From: Diploscapter coronatus
Taxonomy: Eukaryota; Nematoda; Chromadorea; Rhabditida; Rhabditidae
Reading direction: 5' to 3'
NCBI GenBank assembly: GCA_964036155.1
Contig: OZ038423.1
Coordinates: 3,549,249 to 3,613,248 of the forward strand
DNA: 64,000 nucleotides
Shown here: positions 25,401 through 38,509 of the stretch, in pieces
Layout: each line of letters begins with the position of its first letter
How positions within the stretch are numbered: the stretch's first letter is position 1
Translations under genes and position numbers: made by a program
Notes under the pieces: generated by a model
What the model saw: only the letters and a program-made list of their open reading frames with translations
Told to the model about the DNA's origin: nothing
Databases searched by the model: none

Positions 25401-28400
25401 TCTCTCTACCTAAAAGAGTTTCATTTCAATTTTCATTTTGCAATATGATATCCAAAAATAAATAGAAAAAGTTATATTGTCAATTCGTAATTCTCTTATG
25501 AAAAAGTATGCATTTCCAACCACTCTGCTAGCTTTTCCTCATTCTAATTCTGGCCTCAATGACTTTTTTATTTGTACGTCATATTCTTTGTTGAGATTCT
25601 CCTCCTAACCATGCCACTCCAGATGAACATTCTTCGATTCTTTGAAATGTGACTTTTGACGTAGTTTTTTATGCGGTCATCACAACTAAGATTTTATCCC
25701 AATCAACACCAAATTGATGTGAAATTTTCTCGAGTCGAACGATTATGTTTTTTTTTTTTGGAAATTTTATAATTTATATGATTAATGGAAGATGAGATTC
25801 TTATGATTTAAAAGAAAGATCATTTTGGCACAAAATTATGATTAGCTTTATGAGATTACTATTTTTAACGACGATTTCTTATTACATGATCCATTAATTT
25901 TGAATCAGCTTCAAGATATTGCTGCAACTTCCCAAATTTCCTATGAATGCTTCGTCAATTTCTGTCAAATATTCAATTCTGACTTAAGAAAGATCTTCCT
26001 TGCATTATGAATGGAGTGGATGTAATGTTGTCGTTCCATTATTCCCGACTAAAGTCTCTTCTCCAATAGCATTCTTGCTAAATTTTTGTTATTTTTCATG
26101 ATGGGAGATTCAAGACTAATTGGTGTACCGTGCTTTGAATCTCTAAATGATCCACCAAGATCGTTTTATTTCCTTTGTAAAGTCGATTTTATAGTCCAAC
26201 CGTCTTCTCTTGCTTCAGCGCATTTGAGATTATAAAACATTCTCACATCCTTTTAGTCAGGAATGTTTCCTAGTTTTCTAAGAATTGTCTCAAAGCTTGC
26301 TTCAATTATATTTTATCTTCAAATCCGATGCATTCATGATTAAATCGTTTTTGACATGATTCATTGAAATTCTAAACCGCTTTATATCTTCTCATTTCTT
26401 ATTCAATCTTCGCTTCCAAATCTCGTAACCGTTTGATGGATAGGTGCTTGATGGAGTTGAAGTTAGGGCCCAAGGTCATTTTATCGTCCGAAAAATGGAA
26501 ATTGAGCGGCAAATTTGTCGCTTATTTCTTTCGGCTGTTCCAATTTTCCACGTCTTATCAGACCATTCGATCTCTCGTCTGCAGTTCTGCGATTTTTTCG
26601 CACTTCAACCCGTAAATAATCGCAGATAATCGTCGAATTTACCCGCTGCGCCATCAAAGGCGAAATAAAAAACGCAATCGATTAACCTGATTCCCAATGT
26701 TCTACCCGTTCATATAAAATTCTGCAAAATTTATGACCGTAACTGAAAGGTGGACTTTTATGGCTCAAAACTCTTTAACGAGCGATAAATTCTGAAGACG
26801 CTTTTACCATAAACCGCAATTTCTTCAAAGTTGAAATTTTTGCGAGATAGTTTGAATAAGGGTATCAGTTTAGCTTTAACATTCTGTGCTACTAATTCAT
26901 AATGGTAGAAAATCGCATATATTTTTGCGAGTGATACTTATAAATGCTCCGAATTTTCATAGCATTCTAATGTTTATCAAACATAAATATGCAAAAAAGA
27001 ATCTTTTGCCCTAAGAAACTCTTCATTATTGAGAATATTTCTTGATTTCATTTTCCAATTCGAATTCTTCAGATCAGATCTGCTTATCATCTCTCATCAG
27101 CATCAAATTTTCGAACCTTTGAATCTTCAAATATTTGGTTCTTCTCCTCATAGACTGAGCGGCTTGTGCGTGCCTACCTTCCCTTTTTCATCATGTCAGA
27201 CTCTCATGTTTATTCATGATTTTGTGAAAACTCTCCTTTCTGATAAATCGATGCTCTCAACAAACATGGGTCTTTCATGTGGGATTTGCATAATTCTACC
27301 GTGATTATCTCAAACATCTAACTTTCGCATAGAAAGGTATTCTAGAATTTTCATTGAAACTGATGGTGCTATTTAGATTTTTGTAAATAATTAGAAAATG
27401 TAAACAATTCTGCAATATTCTTAAGGCCCACAAACGCTTTCTTTATTGCGGTTTCTTCGGGGGGTAAAAACCATATCTACGAATAGGTACCGTTGTAACT
27501 TAGATATCTTAGCCATTAAAGTTTCTCGGTTACGTTTTACCTGAAAAACTAAGTAGAAAATAACTCAATAAGTGAACACGTATTTTATCTTTTTTAAATT
27601 TGCATACATTATTTTGGTTGTTTGGGCAGTGTGCGTAGACTTATAGCCGAAAAACAAATTCTCTTTATCGAAATTTCAATTTTGAATGAGCACAAAAAAT
27701 TAGCGTACATATTGTTTGCGAGGCCTAAATATCCTTATAAAATGATCGTTCATTCAGGGGATTCTTGTTTCCCACGCTCTAGTTTTCCCATTTCTCAGCT
27801 CTACTCACTGTTTTTGCCCACATCTGCGAAGCTTTTATCTCATGATTCGAAGGGAACGGTTTTTGCCGCTTTTTCTACGCAAAAGTTCGCAATCTGCGCG
27901 GGCGCATTTGGACGCGCAAAATGGACAAAATAATGATGTATATTCACTGCACTTCTGCTTCATTCTCCACATGTTTTCGTATTTTCTATTCTGCTTTTGT
28001 ATAATTCGTCCAACTTTTCTTCCTCATCAACATTGTTTCATACGTGATTGAACTTTTTAGATTGTCGTTTTCATACATTTTGGGCAATTTCCCCTTTATG
28101 CTGAATTATTTATCTAAAAAACAATATTAGTGTTTCAGAAAAGCATTCATTTTTTGACTTTCTCCGAATCTTTGGTTTTTTTTTTCGAATTTTTTCTCAA
28201 AGGCGGCAAATGTGTATCGTGGTGCGCTCTCTTCTCAGCCTCATTTTGCAAGAAAATAGACGAGCGTGAAGAACGTATCAAAAATTACTGTAGATTAATT
28301 GTCGACTGATGGTCGATTGCTTGATAGAAATAAGAGAATTAACGGAAAAACTTGCTAAGAAGGAAAAAAACAGCTTTTAGGCGTTATTTATTTGTTTTGA

Positions 28401-29339
28401 CTTGCCGCTTTATGGATGGCATAGGAGATTGAAAATTATATCTATAATTTTGGTCATTTGTTTAGATTAAATTGCTTTTCATAAATGCTTTTATGAGTTA
28501 CTTTATGATAAATGGATAAAAGTGTGGAATATTGTGAAACCTGCCAACTATAATTCGACTACTACAATTTTTGTTCTCTCCATTATCCATTTTTTATTTT
28601 CCATTGTCTAATTTTACCGTTCGTTTTTTTATCTAAATTATCAACTGTTTTGTTTTAATTTTGCAATTTGGTCTTATCTTTCTGTCCTTTCTTATTCTCC
28701 CAAATTTACTACCTTTCAACTGTCACTAATTTACCCGCCTCCTTTCCCATTCCTTATTCAATATCGAATCCAGTTTATGTACGTAGTCCGTTTTGGCCGC
28801 GAATCAAGTCGAATTTCAGTTCTTCTCGCACTTTTTTTTTGCATATATTTTGATAGTTCGAGAGAACAGTTTGTTTTGATCGAGAATCGTCTCCTTCAAT
28901 CATAATTTATGTCCATCAAAAAAATAGAACAAATTCACTTTGCATCGAACATTCTCAATTTTTGTTTTCGAAAAACTCGAGATTTTATCGCTTATTGCAA
29001 AAACTTTGAATTTAAAAAAAATAAATAAAAGACCTAGGCTCTAAAGTTACTGTAAACTGCTCTTTTATTGATTCAAAATACCTCTAGCATTTTAAGATAT
29101 GAATCGTTCATTAGAATCTCCATTCAAAAATTATCGATCTAGCAAATTTCTAATGCAACACCCTTGATCCAAAATTTCTCCGAAACATAATCGGTTTCTT
29201 GGTAAAGCGTGATATTTTCGGCTTGTTCAAATCATATTCTCCCTTCAGTTCTTGTCATTGTCAAAAGTCAAGAAAAGTGAATGTTTTGAAAAGAATGACG
29301 AATTGTCATTGGCAGCCTTGTCAATTTTGCCACTTTCAG

Positions 29340-32300
29340 ATGCAGTTTGAAGATGATGTCTCGCAGCCGTGCACCTCGATTCGTGTCGAACGGGGCGCAA
29401 AACCTAAGCTACAAATTAGCCAAGACAAACGGACCGCACATGTAAATACTATTATATGTCGTTTTCGGATTCACGATAATGTTTTAAATTTGAAATCAAA
29501 TGCTCGATTTTTAAAAAAATCTATCCAAATTTGATAATTTTCTTTCACAAAACTTTGGATAATGAAATTCACCAGTAGCGTGATATTGTTTTCGAGCCAC
29601 GCTACATTTTGATGGAACTTATCACTCACCTTACAAAATCACGCAAACGTTTGACATTAACAGATTTACCATTTCATGATAGGATTATCAGAGTCGTTCA
29701 AATATGCAATTTGTCATTTTGAAGGTCACGATCCCTCGCGAGACAAACACGAATTGGCCAAAAATGGAGGCCGAAATGACCGAGGGATATTCGATTTACA
29801 TTCAGAAATGCCAGGAGCAGTTCAAGATCTACGTCCAACACAAGGTTCGTAAACTTATCCCGAGAAAAAAGTGAAAATTCAGCAGTTTGAACGTTATAAA
29901 CCCTCTAGTCACTCAAAATAGTTTGAAAGTGCTCGAGATAAAATATTCTCTCAAACTATATCACATGGCTTCGGGTTTCTAAATCGCAAAAATGTCACAC
30001 AATTTGAAGAATAAATAGTGCTACAAAGGAAATAATCAAAATTTTCCAAAACAATACAAATATATAACTTTCAGAAGTCCCGAAAGCCCGAGTTGGTCGT
30101 TTACTCAAGTGGTCTACAACATGAAAAGGATATCAAAACGCACTTGAAGGAAATGAATACGAACATGAACCATGTAATATCTTTTTCTTACGTTTCAAAA
30201 TTATCGAAATTTCATTCAAATATCTCATAACTTTTCAATATCACTTTCACTCGAGAAAAACAACGATAATGTTATCAGAATATTTTCCAGGTGTTCGTCG
30301 CCGGTCCGAATCTGGACGTATCAGGGAATCTGAAGGGCAGCCGGGTTACCCTTGAGTCGACAGTCGGAACGATTCACGTTTACGCCAAAATGGCCGTCAA
30401 ATGGCTGGACATTCATGCTCAAAGCATCGTCGTGTCCACCGAGGCCAGAATCGCCACTCAGACACTCACGGTATTAATGATATGTTTATGTGTTCATTCA
30501 CTTTGTTCAATTTTTGACATGTAAATTTATATCCAGAATACGATTTACAAATCTTGACAAAATGCTTCAAATAGGCCTTTTCGATGCTCGAAAAAAGTAG
30601 GCGTTTCTGGGAAAGCTTCTATAGTGTTGAGAATTTTTCATAACAACTCTGCCCACCTATCTTGCTCCTTATTCGAGATATACGAAAATTCGAAAAAGAC
30701 TCCAAAAGCACTCCAAAATGATTTCAACATTCTTGCAGCTAATAAAATAATTATAAAGAAAGCAATCAGATCTTTATATCACTAACATTTGTTGACATCG
30801 TATTTACAGTTGATCTCTCGTCGCACTCAGCTCGATGGTCATATTTACCCTCTCGAAGAGGACAGCGATATGCAAATCACGGCCAATTGCTCGCTGCTGC
30901 ATGTGGGAGTGGATGGATGTTTGGGTGAATCCGTCGAAAGACCAGCTTCGAAGTTCTTCGTCATTCCGGTAAAATTCTCAACCGTTACATGTACTGATGA
31001 TGATTAGAATAACGAAATCTTACTGTTTGAAATACGACTAATTATGGAGAGGGCTAATGAATAAGAGTTCTATCTCGTCATCTCAGTATAATAATTGATG
31101 AACCAAATATTCATAAGTTTTTTTTCTGTAGAAAGCCGCCAGAAAAATCACATCCAAGAATCTGGACCTGACCGCATTGGGCAGCGTCGCCAACCACGGG
31201 AAGATTATCGCCAAGGAAAAGTTGGAATTGTCTGTGGCAGGAAACTGGCTCTCATTAGGAGATGGATCAATTGATAGTGCAACTAGAGGTTTGATTTTTT
31301 GTTCAAATTTATGTCAAATTAGATGTTCATAAAATTTGGCATAGTTTCGAAAGAATTTCTCTGTGTGATTCGTTCGTAACTTGAATTTAAAATGATACTT
31401 TTAACGAACAACAGCAGAACATGTTTCACAGAATCAAATACTTCAAACACAATAACTTTCTCCATTAACATTCATTCGTGATAACTCAAATTCCTTATTT
31501 AATTTCATGTTCCAGGATACGAGGCCTTCAAGAAGATCAAAGGCATCGAAAGCAGAGGCTCACAACAGCCTTCAGTCAGCAAGATGGTCGAAGCTATTCG
31601 CGGAGAAAATGCAGCTGCTGTTGCCGACCTCATTGAACAAGGTGTGGATTTACAGGATAAGGCAAGGATATTCCTCTCTTTATCATTTTATCTTCATATT
31701 TTAGGAACGTGGACGCACTGTGAAGAACACTGCAATTGAAGAGTACAAGAAATCGAGGCAGCAGCGATGCAAGCATCGAATGAAGGAGAACTATGCGACA
31801 ATTAGGCAGGTTTCAGGAAAAGTGCTTCATGAAATAGAAATTTAGTGCTCTGATGGAAATCCACGAATGGCGACGTGGTCGAGTTCAAGCGATGCTGATC
31901 CTTGCCAAGGTTGATGGAAAATGCGAAGATCTTGCACAGTTCCAGGCAAAGAGACTGGAAATCAGGGTTCGCATCTCTTCCATAATTATTCATTGAACAC
32001 ATTTTTTTGAAGATTGGAAATACTGGCTGCGTCGAGAAGGATTCCATCTGGCTGTGCCGTGACGTGAAGATGGAGGTGCAAAGCGATCTGCTCATTGAGG
32101 GCCAAGTCAAGCATCGCTCGTTGTTCGTGCTGTCTCCCGCAGTCATAAGCATTACTCAAGAAGCGGTTTTGTTCGCTAGCCAATATGCAAACTTTCGATG
32201 TCAAAGGTGAGTTTTTATATTCGTTTCAGGGTGCTTGCTTTCATGATTTCATGAACTTCTTCAGGTTCACAAATAGCGGGACTTTATCGCTTACTCACAT

Positions 32301-35300
32301 GACAGTAATTACTGCCGATAGCGCATCCTTCAGTGCTACCTCGTATTCTGAAGCCAACTCCGTATTCATATTTTCAAATCCCAAAACAATAATGGTTAAA
32401 TTACAGATCGATATTGAGTGTGTTGGTGTTTGTACTCTCGATGGCAATGCTCAAATCTCTCGGTTATCAATTTTGTCTCATGCCCATGTCGTATTCCCGC
32501 AGTCATGCAAACTGATCTCAGATTCAATGCATATTTCAGCAAATGGGTAAGGAATGCAAAGAAAAGTATATCTTATCGATATTTTCTAAGAATGCTCTGC
32601 CACGGTCTCGTCAACTCCACAAGCGATTGTGAGCTATTGCTATCAGATTCTGCTCATATTTTTGAGACTGCCAAATTCGAAGCGGGTGATTGCTCGATCT
32701 CGTCGGAATGTCACTTGGTGCTTGATGGAACGGCCATCGTTGAAAGGCTTGAGGTAGAACTCGCTCAATTTTCTAAAGAAGGTGGAAATAAATAATTCAG
32801 TCCTATATTCGGCAAGATCTCTTCATCTCGAACTCAGGAAAATTCATCATTCTGGATGATGGTCACATTACTGCGGGATCTTTGAAGAACTACTGCACTG
32901 TGCAGGTAAAACCACATGGTCACTTTCGAAATAGAGCAAAGAAAATGTAGGCTGAAAAGAATCTCTCGATTACTCTGGGCACATTTGAACAGGGTGAACG
33001 GGGAATCTTGTTCGTGAAGGAGTCGCTGATTCTGATTGCTTTCCTGCCATCCGACTTTGTTGGACGGCTTCTTTGTGGTCATCTCTCCTTGACGTAAGAA
33101 TCTCCAATAAGTTTTCCTAGCAAATTCTAAATTGAAGATGCCATCGTCCTTGCAAATTCGATGGATGGCTCAAGGCTAACGACATGGAAGTATACCTTCC
33201 GAACGTCGCGGATTCCTCGCTGATTCTCTCCGGTCAGGCCTATATTCTTAATTCGCCTCTATGCATCAAAGGCAATGCTTCGACCTGCTCTGACTTTCAC
33301 TCACTTTCATTACTCGGCACACTTTCCGCCTCTGCTATTATTGCTCCATTCCAATCTGTATTCGTTGGAGCTGACTCCTATATTAGACTAGGCGGACTTA
33401 TTCCCTACGATCCGAGCTGTGATTTCTCTCTGTTGGTCAACTGTCAAAGATTGTTCACCACGAAGGAGTCGTCAATAGTCTCAATTGGGAATCCTCCTGG
33501 TCCAGGTAATTCTTATCTTGCCTAACTTGAATACAAATAGGCTTCTCAAATTTGGCAAAAAAAATCGATCCACTTCTCCCCGCGGGGCGCGGGGTTTTTT
33601 TTTAGAAGTCTGAATGCAAATGTGCTATTCAGAAGCAATTATCTGCTCTGAACTACTGAATCACCACGGCCAAATTCGATTCGCATCCTCGGAGGCTATC
33701 ATTTTGGCTGCCAATTTCACCAACAAGGGAATGTTCTCGAATGTCGACGGGAAAAACAACCACGTCAGATTCCTGAGACTCCGAATTTCGGAGAAACTCG
33801 AGAATTGCGGCATTCTATCTGCTGATGAACTCGAGATTATTGGTGATGGCACTTTGCTGAACAAGAATAGGATCTTCGCTGTTGAACAGGCAACTCCATA
33901 CCCCACAATCTGGAAATGAACTTTTTACAGATGAGCATTGAAATGGCCAACTTCGACAACGCTACTGGAAAGATTGAATCGAAGCGAGGAATGACTCTCT
34001 TGAGTGGATCTGACAAAGAACATCACCACAGTTCGTGGCTGAAGCTGAACGGTCATATCACTGCGTCTTCGCATCTGCATCTGAAAGCGAGAAATCTCCA
34101 TGTGGACTTGGAATCGTCGAAAAAGGATTCTTCAATGAAAAAGCCTGGTTTGAAGTTAAACTCGATCACCAAGTGATATGTATGAGATTTCAGAATCGCT
34201 GATCCTGTCTGCCACCTACGAACTGCTTCTGAAATCGGACATTCACGATCCTCGGGGCGGCAAGCTGAAGTGTGAGGCACAGCACTCCATTAGCTTCGCC
34301 AACACAGTCGACATCAACGAGTTCAACATCACTTTGGGAGGCCCATATTCACCAAACCACATTGCAAAGTTGATCGTCAACGAGAAATCTTCACTAAATT
34401 CGGAGTGGTTTGAGGTCGACACCAAAACTCGGGAGATCGTCGTTGTCATTGATGGATCAGTCCAATTTAAACGTCTGCGTCTTACCGGTGATGCCAGACG
34501 AGTGGTGTTCACTGGAAATGGGATAATCGACGGCCTCGAATTGGAGGCCCAGAACTGCGAGATCCGCTGGGAAATGGCTCACTTGCCACTTCAGACTGTC
34601 AAGTCCAGAGGATTCGTCGCGGTAAAAGACAAGGTCATTAGAATCGACAGTTTGAAGTTGAATGTCGACGACTTCAACCTGGAAGGAACACTCACTATCA
34701 AGCAACTCCTGCAACTCACAGGCGGACGTCGAACTCTGAACTTTAATGGCGCAATTCTCGGAATGGACAGTGACTCAGAGTTGACTGTCGATGGGCCATC
34801 AATGTCTTTCTCGAACTCGAAGATCGCCAATTTTGGATTCGTCGAACTGAACGCGAAAGAGAATCTGACTATGGAACAATCGGAGATGAAGCACTGCGAT
34901 ACGATCGTTATCGACTGCTCAAAATTCGTCTCCCGACAGGCCTTAATCGAAAACGCCAAACGACTCGCGATCAGCTGTACACAGATGTCGTTCAACGGAG
35001 CCGTCAACAAAGTAGAAAATGTGATTGTCAACTCTGATTCGGAAGTCGACTTCAGCGTCAATCTAGCAAAATCGAGGCTGGTCAGCATCCAGTCCAGAGG
35101 AAAATTAACCTGCCAAGGAAATATCAATGCCGACGATAGGATTGAGTTTGAGGCCAAGTGGATACAACTGGAAGATGGTCTAAGCATCACGACGAAGGAA
35201 CTGGCGGCTGATTCTCTAGCTCTTCTAAATAGAGCCGATATTCGATGTGACAAACTTCAAGCCACTTCACTCTACTCCATCGTCAACTCTAACAGAATTC

Positions 35301-37033
35301 ATGCTGATAACCTGTCACTGTGCAGTCCAATCGTCGTTTCACCCAATTCTTCGACGATCTCCTGCAAATCGGCCGAATGCCCATCGATCCTGCTTGTGAC
35401 TGCCGATCATCTGGAGAACCTTACCGATCATAATTTGGTCATTGAACTCGTGGACTTAGCTAATAGTCCCACATCACTGACATCGCAAGAAGTCAACTCC
35501 TGGAAAGAAACAGTTGCGTTCCTGAAGGAGAAGTTCCAAGTTATCAAGAAAAGTGACAAAGAAGACGATTTCATAAATTCGTTCAAGCACTTGGATGGAA
35601 TGAAGTCTACCAAGATCGTCGCGACTAAAGATGGAAGAGTGCAAGAAGAACTGCTAAATCTTTGCAGCGACAAAACAATGACGGTATGAGCTTCTCATTG
35701 AACAAGTTTGATTCGCTTAATTTTCAGGCTGACTGTATTAATGTCAACGAAATTATCGCAATAGTTGATGATGGCATAAAGCTGATGAGAATCGATGGCC
35801 ATCTAAATCGTGACATTCAAGATGATTCAAGGAAATCGAAGGCTCATGTTGGAGGTATTATTATTGATAATACATGTTATTGTTTATGCCGAAATCTGAG
35901 AGGCGTGCAAACTGATGCACAGTTATTTTTAGTGAATAGAAAAGCGAGAAATAGCACGCGAAACGGAGAGAGACTGGACTAAAACCCCCATTCTTTCTTC
36001 CCTCATATTTTCGACTTCTCAGATTTGGGCATCGACAATAAAAAGAAAGAACAATTTGCAGGGTCCAAGCTCATCTCTATGCTGTCGCGGTTCAGGAATT
36101 TGGTGCATGTGAAGGAAACTCAAAGAGAATCCAGTGAAGACGTCGGCTATGAGAGCAGAGGTTCTAGCGACGAAATGGACGAGCAGAAAGTGTTCGTGGA
36201 ATTCTATCTCATATTTTCAGAAATCACGCACGTTTCTAAATTTCAGCAGTGATGTGGATGCTTTCGACAGTAGCTATCACTCGTCGATACTCGATCAGAT
36301 TCCCGAGGAAATTGAGACTCCATCAACTTCTGAAGAAGAAGAAGAACGCGCCCCTGAAAATCTGAATGAAGAGCTGAAAACAACGCAAGATAGAGTCCAT
36401 TTTCAAAAGCAATACTTTCTTCAGAATCGTGGTCGAGAGCTCTGACGACGAAGCTGACGATTCGGCGATCAGCGAGTGTGAGCCAGAACTGGAAAGGAGG
36501 GAAGAGATCCGAAGGGACTATGTCATATGCCGAGGGGAGACGATCGGCTTGGCGAGGTAATAATTTCATTATATCTTCATAAAATCAATTTTTAAAATTT
36601 AGATTGAAACGCTGGGACATCAAGAGGAAGAATTCCAAGTGTTTGAACAACGACAAAAAGAAATCCGTCACCTCGTACGTTCCAGATTCGCACGATCTGG
36701 TGTTGAAGCGGCTGAAGGTAGGAAACATCGGAGCATTCCCATCTGTGTCTGAGTTCCAGATGAAAGAAGCCTTGTGGTCCTATGAACTTCGTTCTTATGG
36801 AAGTCAAGCCTCACTTTTCTCGATGGACATGTCACAATTCGACGACAATGAATCGACAACCCATTCCACTGCTAGTCCATTTTCAAGGTATACTCGGAAA
36901 TCTAAAAAGTGAAATGAAAATGAGACTTAGATCTCGGATTCCTCAATCGTCCTTTCGATCTCCCACAAAGCCCTCGCTTCTCAATTCACCACGACGTACC
37001 CCCGTGCCACCATCGCCGGTACTTCAGTTCTAG
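29340..37033 (+). CDS. Large beta-solenoid protein resembling filamentous haemagglutinin, function unknown
   Basis: Twenty-four exons close in phase to 1785 aa. ATG at 29340 directly follows TTTCAG, a likely trans-splice acceptor. The largest exon is 34194-35683; the stop is TAG at 37031-37033 and AATAAA lies at about 37344. From about residue 130 to 1400 the protein is a run of short alternating hydrophobic/polar segments, for example GKIIAKEKLELSVAGNWLSL, GQIRFASSEAIILAANFTNK and GHITASSHLHLKARNLHVDL. This is the pattern of right-handed beta-helices in bacterial haemagglutinins. There is no signal peptide or membrane segment, so it is probably intracellular. A helical, charged insert at about residues 330-420 (AIRGENAAAVADLIEQGVDL) resembles an isolated ankyrin-type hairpin. 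The C-terminal 350 residues are acidic, Ser-rich and then basic, probably disordered. Four to five introns use GC donors (31662, 31806, 36385, and 33890 unless GT at 33881 is used). I do not recognise a characterised homologue. Confidence 0.82.
33572..33609. repeat. GC-rich palindrome inside an intron
   Basis: ACTTCT and AGAAGT flank CCCCGCGGGGCGCGGGG plus a T-run, within the 127-nt intron 33506-33632 of the beta-solenoid gene. CCCCGCGGGG is a perfect palindrome. The AG after the T-run (33604) is out of phase; the acceptor used is the later TATTCAG at 33632. Confidence 0.5.
35949..36026 (+). repeat. Short dispersed repeat, copy A, at an intron-exon junction
   Basis: Starts AATAGCACGCGAAACGGAGA and ends TTTTCGACTTCTCAGATTTG. 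Copy B at 45188-45255 shares AATAGCACGCG, GGAGAGACTGG, CTAAAA, a TTCTTTTCTTC tract and CTCCCAGATTT; copy C at 40911-40958 shares the 3' half. In copy A the CTTCTCAG at the repeat's 3' end is the splice acceptor of exon 36023-36191 of the beta-solenoid gene. Confidence 0.55.
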
Positions 37034-37440
37034 TTTGCAGAATCATTTCATGAATTTAAATTCACGGCCTTTCAATGATGCTATCAATAGTCAATAATTT
37101 TTGGCTTGTTAATTTTCGATACGTAAAACCCATTTATTTTTTTAATCATAAGAATTCTCCTGATAGTGACAGCTTGCTCCAAATTTTGGCCTTTCATTGT
37201 GGAAACATAAACTCATGACATTTCATGCGGGATTTTGTGCAAAAATTATTGAATTCTCAACAAGTGTGCTATGACTAGTGTTCGATCGCTATATAATCAA
37301 CGGGTGTTACACTATGTATTGCTGGTGAATTATTATGTCTGTAAATAAACTATTTATTCCGTGAAATTGGTTTGAAAAGTACTTCATTATTGCATGCTAC
37401 ATGCTTATAAAATGTTGTCGATGAACAATCACTTGAAATC
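37034..37440. other. 3' flank of beta-solenoid gene
   Basis: Contains AATAAA at about 37344, the probable polyadenylation signal, and otherwise AT-rich sequence. Confidence 0.5.
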
Positions 37441-37523
37441 AGGGCTGTACGAAACGTTACTTTTCGTTTCGTTTCGTTACGTTTACGTCCTACATTTTTT
37501 CAAAAAAAATTTCATACAGCCCT
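37441..37523. mobile_element. 83-bp MITE-like element
   Basis: Begins AGGGCTGTACGAAACG and ends TTTCATACAGCCCT, an imperfect terminal inverted repeat of about 14 bp. The interior has tandem TTTCG units. Non-autonomous. Confidence 0.6.
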
Positions 37524-37797
37524 ATTAAATACGTCCAAATTGATCGCAACACTGATAATAGCTTATGCGTGATAAGAGACAGAAATGGTATTTTATCAAT
37601 TAAAAGTTCCAAAAATCTCGTTCTAGACAAGACTGCTATCAAATTCAAGTTCAGCTGATCAAATTTTAATTTTAATTACCGAAAAAAACCATTATTCTCT
37701 TACATTAATAGTCTGCAGGTCTGCAGATAATGAGCCGAGGTGTTGGACATAAACCATAATGCTATCAAATATGATCGTATATTTTTTCCTAACCTTA

Positions 37798-38051
37798 TTA
37801 TTCCCACTAGGTGGGGGTCAGCTACCCTCAGCCCGTAATGAGGTAGTCGACCTATCCTAGTCGCACAAGACTAGTGGCCCGTCCCGAAGGTAGACTGTTG
37901 TTGTGTGAACAGCCGAGGGATTTTAGGCGAATTTTTCGTGGTTTTACCCATTGCTAATATTTCTTAACCCCCTTGGTTTGGGTCGAGGTGGGAGCGAACT
38001 TGAGACCATACTCTAGGACAGTAACACACAATCACTGCGTTAGGCCACCTT
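37798..38051 (-). mobile_element. tRNA-derived SINE candidate
   Basis: Read on the minus strand it starts GGTGGCCTAACGCAGTGATT, close to a polymerase III A box (TRGCNNAGYNGG). About 40 nt later it has GGTCTCAAGTTCGCTCCC, close to a B box (GGTTCGANTCC). The spacing fits a tRNA-like head. The tRNA-unrelated body runs to CCCACCTAGTGGGAATAA at the other end. The sequence is GC-richer than its surroundings and encodes no protein. No flanking duplication was identified. Confidence 0.6.
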
Positions 38052-38390
38052 AAAATGTTAAAGAAATGACTGATGAAAATTCTTCAAAAATTCATAACGT
38101 AGAAATGAATGAAGATATCATATAAGATGATATCGATTCTGACAATATAAACAATTTAAAGTATTTTGAGACCAAATTTATAACCAGAAACTTCATAAAC
38201 TGTAGAGAATTTAAATTCGACAATTCCCTCATTGCAATTTCTTGAAAGTGTAAAATATCATATCGGAGGACAAACTTTACAACTTTGACATTCAAACTAT
38301 TGTTGGAAAAGTTATGCTAAAAGTATCATAACTAAACAATGATAATCACAAATAAAAGATGAGGCAATAAGATCACAATCGGATAGCTGG

Positions 38391-38459
38391 GCTTGTGGTG
38401 AAAGACGCCCACTTTTAGAGAGCGCTCAACTTTGAAAAGTGGCGTCTTTTACCACAAGC
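38391..38459. repeat. Near-perfect hairpin, 25-bp stem
   Basis: Left arm CTTGTGGTGAAAGACGCC continuing CACTTTT, and right arm AAAAGTGGCGTC continuing TTTTACCACAAG, pair with two irregularities around an 18-nt loop. It ends 50 bp from the stop codon of the Str chemoreceptor gene. It may be a tiny MITE or a hairpin RNA precursor. Confidence 0.6.
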
Positions 38460-38509
38460 TGATAATTGCTAGTTCGACACTCTTGCTTGAGATCTCATTG
38501 TCAAAAACC

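Larger units (their letters stand above)
20168..29339. other. Gene-poor 9-kb region
   Basis: AT-rich sequence (many T-runs) with only short open frames that lack domain resemblance or linked exons. It lies upstream of two divergent genes, so regulatory sequence is likely. Two palindromic elements (21916-21986 and 22377-22473) are annotated separately. I saw no RNA gene. Confidence 0.45.

Noticed and set aside
34591..35253. 220-codon open frame on the minus strand
   Set aside because: It is antisense to the largest exon of the beta-solenoid gene, which has clear splice phase and repeat structure; the minus frame shows no motif.
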